A DNA stretch of 64,000 nt from Chara braunii (GCA_003427395.1 BFEA01000611.1:451090-515089), one strand, 5' to 3'. Positions 20,977-32,331 are shown, counted from the stretch's first letter. A program made the numbers and translations. Notes: generated by a model from the sequence alone, not told the origin.

Positions 20977-22200
20977 GTGCTGCTACAGAAAGCTGACACT
21001 GTTGTTGCGTTGCTGGAAGTCAACGGACACGCGCATCAGATGATCAATCAGGCTCGTTTGAGTCTTGATCGATTTGTCGCTGAGCAGTTCACAGAGATAG
21101 CAAATCATGGAGCAAAGACAGAAACCGGTGGAGGGGCAAGTACTCGACAAGGAGAAAAGGAAAAACTGGACGTGGAAATTATGGATGCAACCATCTGACA
21201 ATTGGGAGAAACATTGGAAGTAGAAGAGAGAAACAGGGAGGCCTACTTGAAAGAGAAAAGGGAAAAGAAACAGCAAGAAAAGAAAGTTGAGGAAGTAAAA
21301 CAAAAATTCAAGATCGGGGCACAATCAAACTTGGCATCCTTGGTTGAGAATATGATGGTGTATCTTGCACACCTTGAGACCAAAATTGATCATCATGTTA
21401 CTGCAGAGCTCAACACGATAACCTGAGTGGTCAAAGGAAAGAACACGGTGGTGGAAGCAGAGAAAGAAGAGAGAAAAAACGGAACCAGGAGAAACTGATG
21501 AAGGACGCTCTCAAAGCACGTGGTCCCACAGAGGCAAAGACCTCAAAGAAAGAAGAAGAAGGTGAGAAACCAAAGAAAAAGGAAAAGGTAAAAATGAAGT
21601 TACCTTTCACATACAACGATAAGAGAGGAGAACACTTACTGTTGTGGATTGCCGAGATCCAAAGGTACTGCTCGACCACGCCTGTCGCCAAAGACATTCA
21701 AGTGGCCTTTTCCACTTCTTGCCTTGGGGAAGTTGCCAAGGAGTGGGTATTGCTGAGGCTAACGCGGCTGGATTCGAGGACATAAGCGATTGGGCTAAGA
21801 CTACAACTCAGAGGGAATTTTTGTAAAAGATTAAAGAAAGGTTCCTCGATAAGATGACTGTCGACAAGGCTTTTGATGAACTAACCCCGATCCTTCAGAA
21901 GCGTTGGACCATAGTAGAGGTGTTATCCCAAGAAGTTGATCATCTGTTGCAGGTACCTGGACCGGACTTGCAAGACAACCAAGTATTGTATATCTTCTCG
22001 CAGACCTTGCCTAAGCCACTTCGGGGGACTCGTTGCTGAAGCAAAATGTGGTAAGTATAATTACCACCAGTTCAGGGATCTTGCTCTGCAGAGAGAGCAA
22101 ATGATAACCAAGGTCAAAAGTACGCTTGTTGGAGTTGTGAGGGTGGGGCCAGTCAAATGAGACAGGGAAAAGAATCATGTCGAGACAAAAAGGACCGGAC
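20977..22200 (+). pseudogene. Element B gag (broken)
   Basis: Frame 1 (20977-21426, interrupted by TGA at 21196) encodes an acidic/Lys-Glu-rich coiled-coil region. Frame 3 (21498-21785) carries a Lys-rich linker and gag core LPFTYNDKRGEHLLLWIAEI. Frame 2 (21854-22039) continues the helical gag core. A remnant of a zinc knuckle (CWSCEGG, about 22125) lacks the His and last Cys spacing. At least three frame changes. Confidence 0.75.
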
Positions 22201-22769
22201 CACCTCCTTGTCGTTTTCAGTGATGAGACAATCGAGAGGTAGCCCTTCGAGGAAGTCAAGGGTGGGACAAGTAAGGGTGACGTCATTGCTGTAGTGCCTA
22301 ACAAGGGATGGGTGATGCCCATTTTTTTCCCAAGGTCTCCAGAGGCTATGCCAGGATGTGCAAGGAAGGAATGTGACCTCTTCTTCTTCAGTCCTCCAGA
22401 ATTAGTACCAAGGTATGGCAGAATCGCATGGACAGTGGTCAGTACCTCAAGCGTGGCACTGAGGGCCACATCATCGCATGGTGTTTCTTGATTCGGAACC
22501 CAAAAGGGAGAAGCCAATAGGACTAGCATCTGCTCCTTCTGAGTTGGAGGGTTCAGATAAGTTGGTGCCACGAACCCCTTTCAACCCTTCAGCTCCCATG
22601 GCAGAGGATGACTTTTTTTCATCTCCTCACCCAGTTCACCCTGAGCAAGTCGTGTGTTCCGCTACATTGGGTGATTCCCTTGATAAACTTGGATGTGAGT
22701 CGATTGCATTACGAAGTTCATGGGCTAAGAAAGTTAAGACTAAAGATGAATTGATTATTGCGGATGTGC

Positions 22770-23064
22770 ACGGACACATAATATTGTTTTGCTAGATCCT
22801 GGGTGTACAAGATTCTACATTGCTGAGAAAGCAATCAAGGAGTTGTACTGAGGGATGAAGTTATATAAGTTTCTCATATTTATCACGTCTGTGTTGGCTG
22901 ACAAAAACACTATAACTGTCTCACAATCTATGAACCACGTAAAATGTCATCTCTTAACAAACGAAGGAAATAACATTTTGCACGAAGTAACCTTCCTAGT
23001 AGAGAAGAATCTACCATTTGACTTAATTTTGGGCATAGGTTGGCACGAAAAACACGGCCCATAA
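22770..23064 (+). pseudogene. Element B protease remnant
   Basis: HIILFC-stop-ILGCTRF (about 22776-22815) resembles the ..D-x-G-C-T.. active-site region with a stop. LPFDLILGIGWHEKHGP (about 23010-23062) is the family's domain-end motif. Short and stop-broken. Confidence 0.7.
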
Positions 23065-23399
23065 GTTAAGTTCAAGGATAAAATTATCAATTTAAAGAAT
23101 GAAATTTTTGAAATGAAACCAATTAAGTTGTTTCACGAGTTTGGTTCACACTTATCTCCGTGTTTTTGCTATATGAATCTTCCTGCTTTTCGAAGCATGG
23201 TCACAAAGAAGAAGTTGGTATAGGATGTAATGATGGTGTTCGCCAAGAATGTGCGCGATTGTTTCTCATCCTATTCTCCTTCTATTGAAAGATTACTCGA
23301 TGAATATGAGGATCTACAGACCGAACCAACTAGAGCAAATGAAAGAACTATCAAACACATCATTGAGATTATTCCCAACAATAAAATTCTCAAATGACC

Positions 23400-24140
23400 A
23401 TTTAGTGGATGTTCCCAAGGGAATTGGAAGAGTTGAGAAACGATTGCAGTAAGCTAACTAAAAAAGGGTGGATAGGCCAAGTTCATCTCCCTGTGACGCG
23501 CTTGTACTCTTCGTGCCTAAGAAGGAAGGTGAACTCATACTATGTATAGACTATCCAAGTTTGAATTTCATAACTGTAAAGAATATGAAACCCCTACCTC
23601 GTATTGACGACCTTCTTAACGAGTTGCAAGGTTGCAAGTACTTCCGCAAGATTGGTATGAAGTCCGGCTACCATCAGATTAAGGTGGGCCCTAAAGATCA
23701 ACACAGGACGACGTTCAGAGTCAGGCACGGTCATTATGAGTTTGTAGTCATGCCCTTTGGTTACTAATGCCCCCACAACCTTCCAACAGTCTATGAACGA
23801 ATTGTTTCGTCAATGGTTGGACCGATTCGTAGTGGTGTATCTTAGACGACATCCTCGTTTACAGCAAGATGTTGGAAGACCACGAGAAACATTTATGGCT
23901 GGTTCTATAAAAATTAAGAGAAGGTAACTTCAGACTGAATCCTAAGAAATCAGAGTTCGTGAGACCTAAAGTCTTGTATCTTGGACATATTGTGAATGAA
24001 GAAAGACTAAGGTCAGAATAAAAGAAGATAACAACAATCGAAAATTGACCCAGACCCAAGACTGTTACCGAGTTGCGATCTTTTTTACACCTCGAAAACT
24101 ATTATAGGAAGTTTGTGAGAAACTTTTCTATTATACTTGC
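23400..24140 (+). pseudogene. Element B reverse transcriptase (frameshifted)
   Basis: The frame at 23468-23767 shows SPCDALVLFVPKKEG, LCIDYPSLNFIT, PLPRIDDLL, MKSGYHQIKVGP and YEFVVMPFG. One extra base after VMPFG and another inside the YLDD codons (TATCTT-A-GACGACATCCTC, about 23837-23855) split the catalytic box across frames. Remnants of the later LYLGHIV region lie at about 23965-23995. Confidence 0.88.
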
Positions 24141-24229
24141 ACCTATGAGAAAATTGTTAAGAAAGAAACGTCCTAGTTATGAGATAAGGACTGTGATTCG
24201 ACTCTTAAGAAATTGAAGCATGCATTAAC

Positions 24230-24640
24230 TCAATACCCTAATTGTTGATCCCTCACTTTCCTTCATTGTCATGACTGACGCAAGTCAGTACGGGATTGAG
24301 GCAGTGTTACAGCAAGATGATGGGAAGGGCTATAGACATGTCCAGTTCCCATCTAAGCGTCTACCCTCAGAAAAAATGATTAATTTTGCTTACGAGAGAG
24401 AGCTATATGACTTGGTCGAGGTTCTAGACACATGAAAAACTACTTGTTCGGAAGAAGACTTCACGGTCTACTTAGATCATTCGACCTTAAAGTCGGTAAA
24501 GATACGACCACGACTACCTGATAAGCTAGTGCAATGATCTTCCTTCATTGACACCTTCGACTTTGATTTTAAAACAATCAAAAGCAAGTTTAATGTGGTG
24601 ACAGATGCCATGTCGAGACGATCTGATTTCTTTGGTACCA
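24230..24640 (+). pseudogene. Element B RNase H remnant
   Basis: VMTDASQYGIEAVLQQDDG (about 24267-24325), VQFPSKRLPSEK, YERELYDLVEVL, then AMSRRSDFF near the end (about 24607-24635). The motif order matches RNase H of element A, with stops and shifts between. Confidence 0.85.
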
Positions 24641-24703
24641 TAATTACCTACCTGGACATTGGGACCGAGTTAAAGGGCAAGATTCGACCCTATTTGGAGT
24701 CCT

Positions 24704-25150
24704 ATGATTCAAACCCCACAAAAGAGTCATGAACTCTTCCCTGATTATGGTCTGAGTGATGGCATTCTCTTATTTTCTGATAAAATTGAAGAAAGAATAT
24801 GTGTTACTCACAAAGAAGAAGTGAAAAGTTTGGTATTGGATGAGTGTCATAACACAGAGGGACACTTCAATTTTAAGAAGATGTATGCTAATGTGTGTGA
24901 GTTTCTTTTATGGCGAGGAATCAAAGAAGATGTACTAACGTACGTGAGAACTTGTCTTATTTGTCAGAGAAACAAGCCATCTCATGAAAACTTTTTCGCA
25001 TAGTTCAACCCACTCCCTATTTCTGAATGAACCAGGTGTGTCGAATATGTGGATCCAATTGATTTTACGATTTTTAGTCGGAATGGAAACAATTAAGTCA
25101 TGGTCATTGTGGATAGGTTCTCTAAATATGTCGTGTTCATTCCTTAACCC
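24704..25150 (+). pseudogene. Element B integrase N-terminal and core remnant
   Basis: The frame at 24704-25003 has the zinc-binding residues of ECHNTEGHFNFKK and RTCLICQRNKP (H-x-H and C-X2-C). The core after it is broken. VIVDRFSKYVVFIP-like coding is recognisable at about 25098-25145. The following DNA is duplicated (see 24998-25367). Confidence 0.85.
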
Positions 25151-25367
25151 TATGAAGCTATGACAAAACTCGTCATATGGAAAACCTCTTTGCATAGTTC
25201 AACCCACTCCCTATTTCTGAATGAACCAGGAGTGTCGATCCAATTGATTTTACGATTTTTTTTCGGAATGGAAACAATTAAGTCATGGTCATTGTGGATA
25301 GGTTCTCTAAATATGTCGTGTTTATTCCTTAACCCTCTGAAGCTATGACAAAACTCGTCATATGGAA
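24998..25367. repeat. ~190-bp tandem duplication inside element B integrase
   Basis: GCATAGTTCAACCCACTCCC opens copy 1 (24998) and copy 2 (25192). Both end ..AAACTCGTCATATGGA. The copies are nearly identical, except for about 11 bases (ATATGTGGATC region, 25045-25055) missing from copy 2 and a few substitutions. The duplication followed the loss of coding function. Confidence 0.92.
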
Positions 25368-25689
25368 GTTCCAAATGCACAGAGTTTCGAATTACGGATT
25401 TTAAATAACCATTGTATATATGATCAGATCAAAATTATTGAGATGAGAATTTACCTAAGATAGCTAGTGCATATAGTAACAATGTACACAATGTCAGCGG
25501 AAGAACACCAAATTCACTACACACATGTTGGCAACCTAAACGACCTATAGACCCTCTAACCAAAGAACAAGTCCAAAGGTTACCCCTAGGCACGAGAGAA
25601 CTATTGCAAAAGTCAAAGAGAACATACAACAAGTCCAAGCCCAAATGATTGAACATACTAACAAGCATCGTAGGCCAACGGAGTTTAAA

Positions 25690-26119
25690 AAGGAGACTTG
25701 GTCTGGGTAAAATCAAAAGAGTTCTCACTTGAAGAAAAAACCTCTAAAAAATTGTTACATGTCTACTACGGACCTTGAGAAGTTCTCAAGGTGATAGGGG
25801 ATACAGACGAACCTTCATGTCGTATAAATGTACTTCCACACGTAAAGACTTAACATGTGTTTCACTCGTCTAAGTTGTTGCCTTACATTAAAGAATGTGA
25901 TTTTCCCAACAGACCTCCGACGTCTCCACCTTCAATGGATAGCAAGTATTAAGTTGAAAAGAGTTTTTTTTCTCCACTCGAGGAAGAGGAAGGCCACAAA
26001 AGCAGTATAAGGTAAAGTTCGGCAATCAACCAGAGTCAGAAGCAAGATGGTTTAGTAAGACAAAACTTTTACCAGCTGCACATGACATAATTGTTGGATA
26101 TGAACATGGGTTAAAGGAA
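25690..26119 (+). pseudogene. Element B integrase C-terminus and chromodomain remnant
   Basis: LVWVKSKEFSLEEK, SKKLLHVYYGP, VLKVIGDTDEPSCRI (about 25700-25830), HVFHSSKLLPYIKEC (about 25855-25900), and a final YKVKFGNQ-type chromodomain strand, RWFSKTKLLPA and IIVGYEHGLKE (about 26005-26118), match the corresponding part of element A residue for residue in layout. Stops and shifts intervene. TTAAAGGAA before the LTR is a weak polypurine tract. Confidence 0.8.
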
Positions 26120-27244
26120 TGTCGGGTTTGAACAGGAAATCAAGCCGGATGGAATGCAATAAACTCAATCCAAATCTGCATAACCACGGGCTCGGGTCGT
26201 TACTTTTGGTCAAAGGCCTGAAACGGGGGTCAGAAGTCGCACATCAAGTTTGGTAAAAGCCTGGGCAAAGGCCTAAGGTGAAGGGGTACCCAAGGCAGGG
26301 CCAAACATAGGATCCAAAGGCCCCACGCGAGGTAGTTGACTCTTGGAAAATCAAGAGTCGGACCAAGCACGGGAGAGGCAGGCCCAAAGCCAAAGTCAAC
26401 CCGCTGGTCAGTCGTGAACATCGATCAGATGCACATCATTGGTTGTCTGCAGGTATCCCGAAGATTTTGATACCAGCGGGACACAAGGAAAGCGTGTGCT
26501 GCATCGAGGCCATTGACTTTCAGATAACTTGAGCCATTGACCCAAGGAGGCTGGAAACTGGTCAATGCAAGTCAACACTATAAAGAGTTTACCCGACTAC
26601 CGTGGAGATCATTCTGCCTTGCGCTGGCTTGATGTGAGGCTGCTGGAGTGGAATGTTGGGCCCAGACACTTCTACAGGGCGCCAAGGGCGCCAGCCTAGA
26701 GGGAGATTATGTTGTCACAACCATAGCCCCGTAGTTGTAGACTAGATGATGAGGATTGACGAGGAGGAGAATGTGGGTTGTGAGACTGGCGGGAGATGAG
26801 GGGAAGCTTACCTGGCGACAACACGTGTGATCTGATGCTGTCTCCATGAAGGTGAGGAAGTGTTGCGCCATCCTCCATATTTGATTGCTGACATGAAGGG
26901 AGGATTGGCGCCCTGCTATGATCTGCACAATAATTATGTTAGAGGACGTCAGAGGGAAAATACATTGTTGAGGTGGCGATAAGGAAGAAGCCCGGTGTGG
27001 GAATGGGAGAAAGGGAGACATACATGTACTATTGATTGTCCTTGAGACTCTCCTCCTCCTCTTCTATGTATTTTCTCTCCCTTTGCTCTTCTCCCATGCT
27101 CTTCTTTGATGGGACAATACACTTGAATTGTGCACATGATCGGGACATGGACTTGTAATTATTGTTGGAGCCTTCATGAGTCACACGGGGTTCAAACTTT
27201 TATTGCATTGTTGATTAGCTTTCCGACGAGACTGGTTCATTACA
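26120..27244 (+). repeat. 3' LTR of element B
   Basis: It starts TGTCGGGTTTGAAC and ends TTCATTACA. It pairs with 17245-18492 over most of its length, lacks the insertion at 17398-17502, and shows clearly more substitutions than the LTR pair of element A, so B is older. Confidence 0.88.
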
Positions 27245-28700
27245 AATTTGTCAAATTTAGTAAAATGTATGGGTTAAATTGACAGTGGGCATTCGTCCCG
27301 TAAGTCAGAAGGTGGAAGGGTGACCCTCACTTATATAGCAAAGTTTTATGCGGGAAACACCATGCGAGTCAAGGAAGTAGAAAATTTGTAAAGATGATGA
27401 AAGACCTATCAATGTTTGGTCGATTATTCAGCTGGTGTGGAATCGATTTTAGTTGAAACTAGAGTGAATACTTGTCGGTGGTATTGCCTATCTACTTAAG
27501 GAATCAGGTAGAGAACATTAGGTGTAACTAGATTAAGACGTGGGGCACAACCTAACTTGACAATTTGCTTATTCAAGTTAGTTAAGAAGTTAAGATAGGT
27601 TATATGTTTAAGTTCTTGTCATTATATATTTATACCATCATCGGTCTGGGACGCCCGACGCGACAGGGGCCTCGCTTAATGGGATCCGAAAAAATTGTCA
27701 TACCAAATACCCTTACAAGGGTGTTTGGCGTACTTTTTGCAGATCAGACACGATGTGGCATCGTTCGTAGTTAATAGCGTCTCATGTAGTCAGGATATGG
27801 GCTTGGCGTGGGATCACGGTTGGTGAGATTGGATAGGGAAAGGACCAACGTGGAGATGTGTCGAGACTTGTCCGGTGACACTTTAGTGAGGGCGTCAGAC
27901 CGTGTTTGCCCAAGATAAAGTTAAATTCTCGCCTTGATGGGCATCGCACTTGGTGTGTCTGACAACTGAAGTGCAACCTTTTAAGGTGTAGGTGTGCGCG
28001 GCGTCAAGGGCCAACGGCGACATACCTTTAACGTGATAGGCAGTATGTCGACAGCTAAAGCACAACCCCAAGCCCTAGGTCAGTTCAAAGATGATATCTA
28101 TGGGCCATGTTCTAGGCCTTAAGGGCTCGTTAGACACTCCTTGGGGCGTCCTCAGGGCCAGGGTTTGAAGGAAATTCCCGCCGTCATTCCACCTATCCTT
28201 GGGGTGGTCTCCCAAGGATGATTCCTTTCAGCCACCGCCGGCCATTTGCATAATATTATAGTCAGTCGCAGGGGGGGCAATGCCTTGGTCCATTGGGTGA
28301 TGTCCGTCTTGCTACGGTGTGGTCCAGCTGCCGAAGGCGAAAATTTTTGAAAGGCGCCGACAACCGGGGGGGGGAAAAAAAAACTTAAAAAGCAATGAAC
28401 CTCCCCATTCGAAAATCAAATTTCAAATTGGGTGTTGGATGTCATGACGGCGGCGCGGGGCAGGTGATGTCCATATTTGCGACGGTGGAAACGGGCATTT
28501 GCAGCGGCGCGTTGGAATCCTCGTACGTCGTTACGAATTTGTGAGCGCCCCGCGAAGGTCCATCGTTATTGCCTCTGCATGTCGTCGCGCCTATGTGTTG
28601 AGTCGAGCACACGCGGGGAACGTCATTAGGGACTTGGCGCTGAGGTTACCGTGGTCATGGTGAGTTGGTAGGTTGTTGTATGTTCGTGGTTCATAAGCAT
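27245..28700. other. No recognised gene; one strong palindrome
   Basis: Unassigned DNA. A palindrome at 27703-27728 (arms CCAAATACCCTT / AAGGGTGTTTGG, loop AC) resembles another at 43006-43035. A G-run/A-run pair at 28365-28383 resembles the cores of the foldback elements but no matching arms were found. Confidence 0.5.
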
Positions 28701-29003
28701 TGCAATACACGTGTCAATGGAGATCGCCAGTGACGATGGACTTGCGAAGTTGATGATGATCGAGAAGATGGTTGTGGTAGCGACCGTGATGGTCGTGCTC
28801 TTGTATTGTCAGCAAGAGAGCATTGGGCAGAATGAGAGCGCAGAGTCATGCAGAGGAGGACGACGCTTCATCAAGTCATGGTCGAAGGGCTGGATACCGT
28901 GGCCATTACCGAGGCTGCAGTTCAGATTTGTTGCGTCATGGGTTGCAGTGTTCTTCCACGAGCGACGCCGAGGTGGTGGATGAAATGGAGGACGGGGGGG
29001 GCG

Positions 29004-29168
29004 TGGGAGGATCTCAGGCACTGCGATAATGAGACGGAGGAGTACTTCTGGGAGAAGCTGCGTATGTCACCACGTGTCTTTCGGGCGATGGCGATTGCAT
29101 CCGGTGTGGACGAACGCCCGCGAAATGCGCTGCCGATGCCTTCGATAGAGGTCGGCCATCAAGGATAG
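29004..29168 (+). pseudogene. Possible PIF/Harbinger-type transposase N-terminal fragment
   Basis: In the frame 28848-29168, the end reads WEDLRHCDNETEEYFWEKLRM and then SPRVFRAMAIASGVDERPR. The pattern of acidic residues followed by F/YF..K-L-R-M-S...F..M resembles the FRMS.ETF region near the start of Harbinger (ALP1/HARBI1-like) transposases. The downstream DDE domain is not visible and the frame ends at TAG 29166. The upstream part of the frame is unrecognised. This rests on one motif only. Confidence 0.35.
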
Positions 29169-29169
29169 A

Positions 29170-30440
29170 GGAAGCACACGTGGAATAGGAGGACCACGAA
29201 AAGCAAAATTGTGACTAGGAGCAGCATTGGCGACCTTCAATAGAGGTCGGCCATCAACAATACGTACAACAAGGCCGTAATTCTACGACGACGGTGAAGG
29301 TCCACCGAACAGCGACGATGAAGGGAGTAGACGGTAGAGGACAACATACGAGACACGCACTCTAACGGGTCGTACGCCCTTGCACTGCGAGCCGGGTTGT
29401 GGCCTGCACGGTGGCTTCTGGAGTGGTCCACTAAAGACCTGCTCTTTGTCTGCCGCCCGTGCATGATGTCGTCCTTCTTCGCAGACCGCCTCTTATGTGT
29501 ACGTCCAGGCACCCTGTCGAGGATGCAAACGTGGAAAAAAAGGACAAGGACAAGCAAAAGGATTACCAGGAGCAGCAGCTGCAGCCTTCAAAAGATGTCG
29601 GCCATGAAAGGCAAGTGGGGAAGGGCAGTAGCTAGACGACAACGGTACACCTCCAGCTAACGGCGACGAAGAGGGCTGCAAACGGCAGACCACAGCATGG
29701 GACAAACGCCTCGTAACGTTTTTCGTTGCGGAATACAGTGGGCAATCGGAGCAAGGGGGTCGGCTGAAGTATTCAAATATGCAGACCGTTTGACCCCTTT
29801 CCGTTTGGCGGCACGCACTGCGAGGGAGAACACTGGTCGACGACATCCGTGGGGGCCGGCCGGCCACCAACAGTTACCGTTGTCGTAAGGTTCCTGGAAG
29901 CCGAATGTTGAAGAGCCAAGATGTCCGTGCGCTGCCCTGTAGGAACTCCACCTGCCCCTTGCGCTGCCCCTCGCCGCTCCCAGAGGTCCCTTGGGGAATG
30001 CCACCAAATGGCTGTAGCCCAAGGCCCCCAGGATTCCCCAAGGAAATGTTTTCACTTTTTTTTTGCGTTTTCATCCCCAAGGATAGGTGGACGGAAATTT
30101 TTCTCGGGGGATTTACGCACAGGTAGCGAGGTCCGAGGCTATTTAGAGCAGCCACCAGATATCATGCTTGCAGATTTTTTGACAGACTGTAGTGGAAGCT
30201 GCTCTGGTGCATGATCGTACGGTACGGGTGAAGGTCAAGACGAAGACCAGGAAGAAAGACGCCGAGTTGAGGAAGGCGGACACCAGGAAGGGAAGGAAGT
30301 CGACTAGAAGGAGAACCGAGTGCGCAGGAAGGTGACGAAAGGGAAGGTAGACAACAACAGAAAAGAGATAAAACAGTAGAGTAGAGGAGCATAGCGAAGA
30401 GAAGGAAGGAGAGAAGGAGAGGGAGGAGAGATTGTTGGGC
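29170..30440. other. No recognised gene; short dispersed motif and a hairpin
   Basis: GATAGAGGTCGGCCATCAA-like wording recurs at about 29141, 29238 and 29588. A perfect 11-bp stem (CCTTGGGGAAT 29989-29999 with ATTCCCCAAGG 30033-30043, 33-base loop) is present. Open frames overlap on both strands and look like chance. Confidence 0.45.
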
Positions 30441-30446
30441 AATGCA

Positions 30447-30490
30447 TCTTTCCATGTTCTAACGTAAAGGTCCATTCGTCTTTTCCTCAT
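30447..30490 (+). repeat. Short hairpin repeat (SHR), degenerate copy 1
   Basis: CATCTTTCCATGTTCTAACG followed by TAAAGGTCCATTCGTC: a decayed match to the SHR consensus given at 30532. Confidence 0.55.
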
Positions 30491-30531
30491 CTACCCTGCC
30501 GGATGGCAGTCGTAGTGCAGTGGACGTGAGT

Positions 30532-30600
30532 GTATCTTCCCATGTTCCAGCGGAAGATTCATTCTCATTTTGCACATTTGGTGAGAAGTGGAGTAGGGCC
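30532..30600 (+). repeat. Short hairpin repeat (SHR), copy 2, best match
   Basis: The consensus of this roughly 55-bp family is GTATCTTCC, CATGTTCTAGC, GGAAGATTCATTCTCATTTT, GCACATTTGGTGAG. ATCTTCC and GGAAGAT form a 7-bp stem around an 11-base loop. About 16 copies occur between 30.4 and 44.5 kb on both strands. I have not seen it elsewhere in the window. Confidence 0.85.
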
Positions 30601-30752
30601 GCGTCGTTGGTGCACGCAATAATGACGATCTTGTCCATGTTCGTCTTCGTGGTCGTCGTGTGCTCTTGTTCATCCTGGCGGCAGCGCAGCTCGTTGGGGC
30701 TCGTCTTGTCTTTGCCAGCCGTGCACGCCGTGGCGTTCGTCTTCGCGGTGAT

Positions 30753-30810
30753 CGTCTTCATTAGCCACGTGGTCATCACTTCGTCTTCATCAGCCACGTG
30801 GTCATCACTT
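30753..30810. repeat. 29-bp tandem repeat, two copies
   Basis: CGTCTTCATYAGCCACGTGG plus TCATCACTT at 30753-30781 and 30782-30810, one mismatch. A third copy begins (CGTCTT) and then diverges. Each unit has a CACGTG core. Confidence 0.93.
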
Positions 30811-31368
30811 CGTCTTATTGTTGCTGAGTCGTCGTCGTCGTCATCAAGGTGTTGCTGCTGATCGCGGTGCCAAGCCTGCTCGTCATGGAGATCCTACCCG
30901 TGATCGGCTTCGGGATCCGTTCGTGATAGCACTGCTTGGCGCTGCGGTCCCGGAGTCGGGATCCGTTCGTGGTGGTCAAGAGTGGGACGCTGCTACCAAG
31001 GAGACGTCAACAATTGGAGAGGGAGGAAACGGGAACACGGAGTGAGGAAGGAGCGGCGCGCGTACGAGCACGGCACGCGATCGAGCAAGAGAAAGAGAAC
31101 GAGGAAGACGAAGAGAGGAAAGAAAGAAGAAACGCGCGGAAGAAGAACAGGATGATAGTGAAAGTCGGGAAAGGAGAAGAGAGGAAGAGGAGATGGAAAC
31201 AGAAAGGAAGGAGTTAAAGGGAAAAGCTAGCAAGCTAAGGGAGGAAAATACGGTAGGGGGCTAACGGGAGAGAAAGAGCAATCGAATGCGCGGGTGAATC
31301 TCGACGGAGGATTGCGCGAGAGGTGCATCGGAAAAGAAGCAACAAAATAAAAATAAAAGTATTGTGAC

Positions 31369-31420
31369 GTATCTTCCCATGTTCTAGCGGAAGATTCATT
31401 CTCATTTTGCGCATTGGAGG
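31369..31420 (+). repeat. SHR copy 3
   Basis: GTATCTTCCCATGTTCTAGC, GGAAGATTCATTCTCATTTT, GCGCATTGG. The stem is intact. Confidence 0.85.
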
Positions 31421-31553
31421 AGACTGGTGATCGCATAGCTGTGGGAACACGGAGTGAGGAAGGAGTGGCGCGCTTGAGGGTATGCGATCGAGCAAGAGAA
31501 AGGGAACGAGGAAGACGACGACAAGAAAGAAGATTCGCGCGGAAGAAGAAAAG

Positions 31554-31648
31554 GACTGTCACAGTGAAAGTAGACTGTCACAGTGAAAGTAGACTGTCAC
31601 AGTGAAAGTAGACTGTCACAGTGAAAGTAGACTGTCACAGTGAAAGTT
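31554..31648. repeat. 19-bp tandem repeat, five copies
   Basis: GACTGTCACAGTGAAAGTA is repeated at 31554, 31573, 31592, 31611 and 31630 with only the last base of the final unit changed. Each unit contains the odd palindrome ACTGT-C-ACAGT. Confidence 0.97.
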
Positions 31649-31866
31649 GAGGAAGGAGAAGGGAGGAAGAGGAAATGGAAACAAAAAGGAAGGAGTTCAA
31701 GCCTCAAGGGGAGCTAGCGACCGAGCGAGGAAACTACCGTAGGGGCCGGACGGGAGAGAAAGCGCGAGAGAATGCGCGGGCGAATCTAGTCGGGCGGGGG
31801 ATTGCGCTACTGTAGGTGCATCGTAAGAGAAGCAGCAAAAAAAAGAAAGAAAGAAAAAAACTGTGA

Positions 31867-31915
31867 TGTAATTTCCCGTGTTCTAGAGGAAGATTCCTTC
31901 TCATTTTGCGCATTG
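31867..31915 (+). repeat. SHR copy 4
   Basis: GTAATTTCCCGTGTTCTAGA, GGAAGATTCCTTCTCATTTT, GCGCATTGG. The 5' arm of the stem has decayed. This copy and copy 3 share downstream sequence (GAGACTGGTGATCGMATA), so they are part of a longer duplicated unit. Confidence 0.8.
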
Positions 31916-32273
31916 GAGACTGGTGATCGAATAGATGCTTGTGATGATCGAGCTACTGCTCGCCGTCACATTGATTATTGTTCCTCGTGGTCGTCTTCAT
32001 TACGGTAATTGTTATGATATGGTGTTCGCATTCATCGTTGTGATCTCAGTGATGCTCGTGCGTGACGTTGCCTTCTCGGCGCCGCCCCTCGTCCCAATGC
32101 CTACGGTAGTGCCTCTTCTAAGCGCGTTGGTCTTTTTCCCGCGGTGTGTCTCATCCACGTAGTGTCTGCTGTCCCGATCGGCGACTTCCCTCCCGTTTGT
32201 GCTTCCTGTACCGCTCGCGAGCGCATCACTCGCTGGCATATAGCCAGTCGAGTGGCGAGTTAAGTCGTGTCAG

Positions 32274-32323
<50 letters not shown>
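32274..32323. repeat. (GA)n microsatellite
   Basis: An uninterrupted GA run of about 45 bases followed by GAGTAAAAG. Confidence 0.97.
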
Positions 32324-32324
<1 letters not shown>

Positions 32325-32331
32325 TAAAAGA

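Larger units (their letters stand above)
17245..27244 (+). mobile_element. Ty3/gypsy LTR retrotransposon B, strongly decayed
   Basis: A 10-kb element related to A but a different family: LTRs at 17245-18492 and 26120-27244, a primer site, a long leader, gag, pol, and the same C-terminal integrase/chromodomain layout. Coding frames shift many times. The 5' end lies only 6-9 bases beyond the 3' end of element A. No clear target duplication is seen, and the exact start (17242 or 17245) is uncertain. Confidence 0.88.
30520..30861 (+). other. Cryptic GTC/ATC triplet tract with open frame
   Basis: The frame 30520-30861 would encode a hydrophobic, Val/Ile/Ser-rich 113-residue product whose start lies in the SHR. 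The DNA after the SHR is cryptically repetitive (GTCGTCATC, GTGGTCATCACTT), and 29-bp tandem units occupy 30753-30810. I treat the frame as a by-product, not a gene. Confidence 0.4.
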
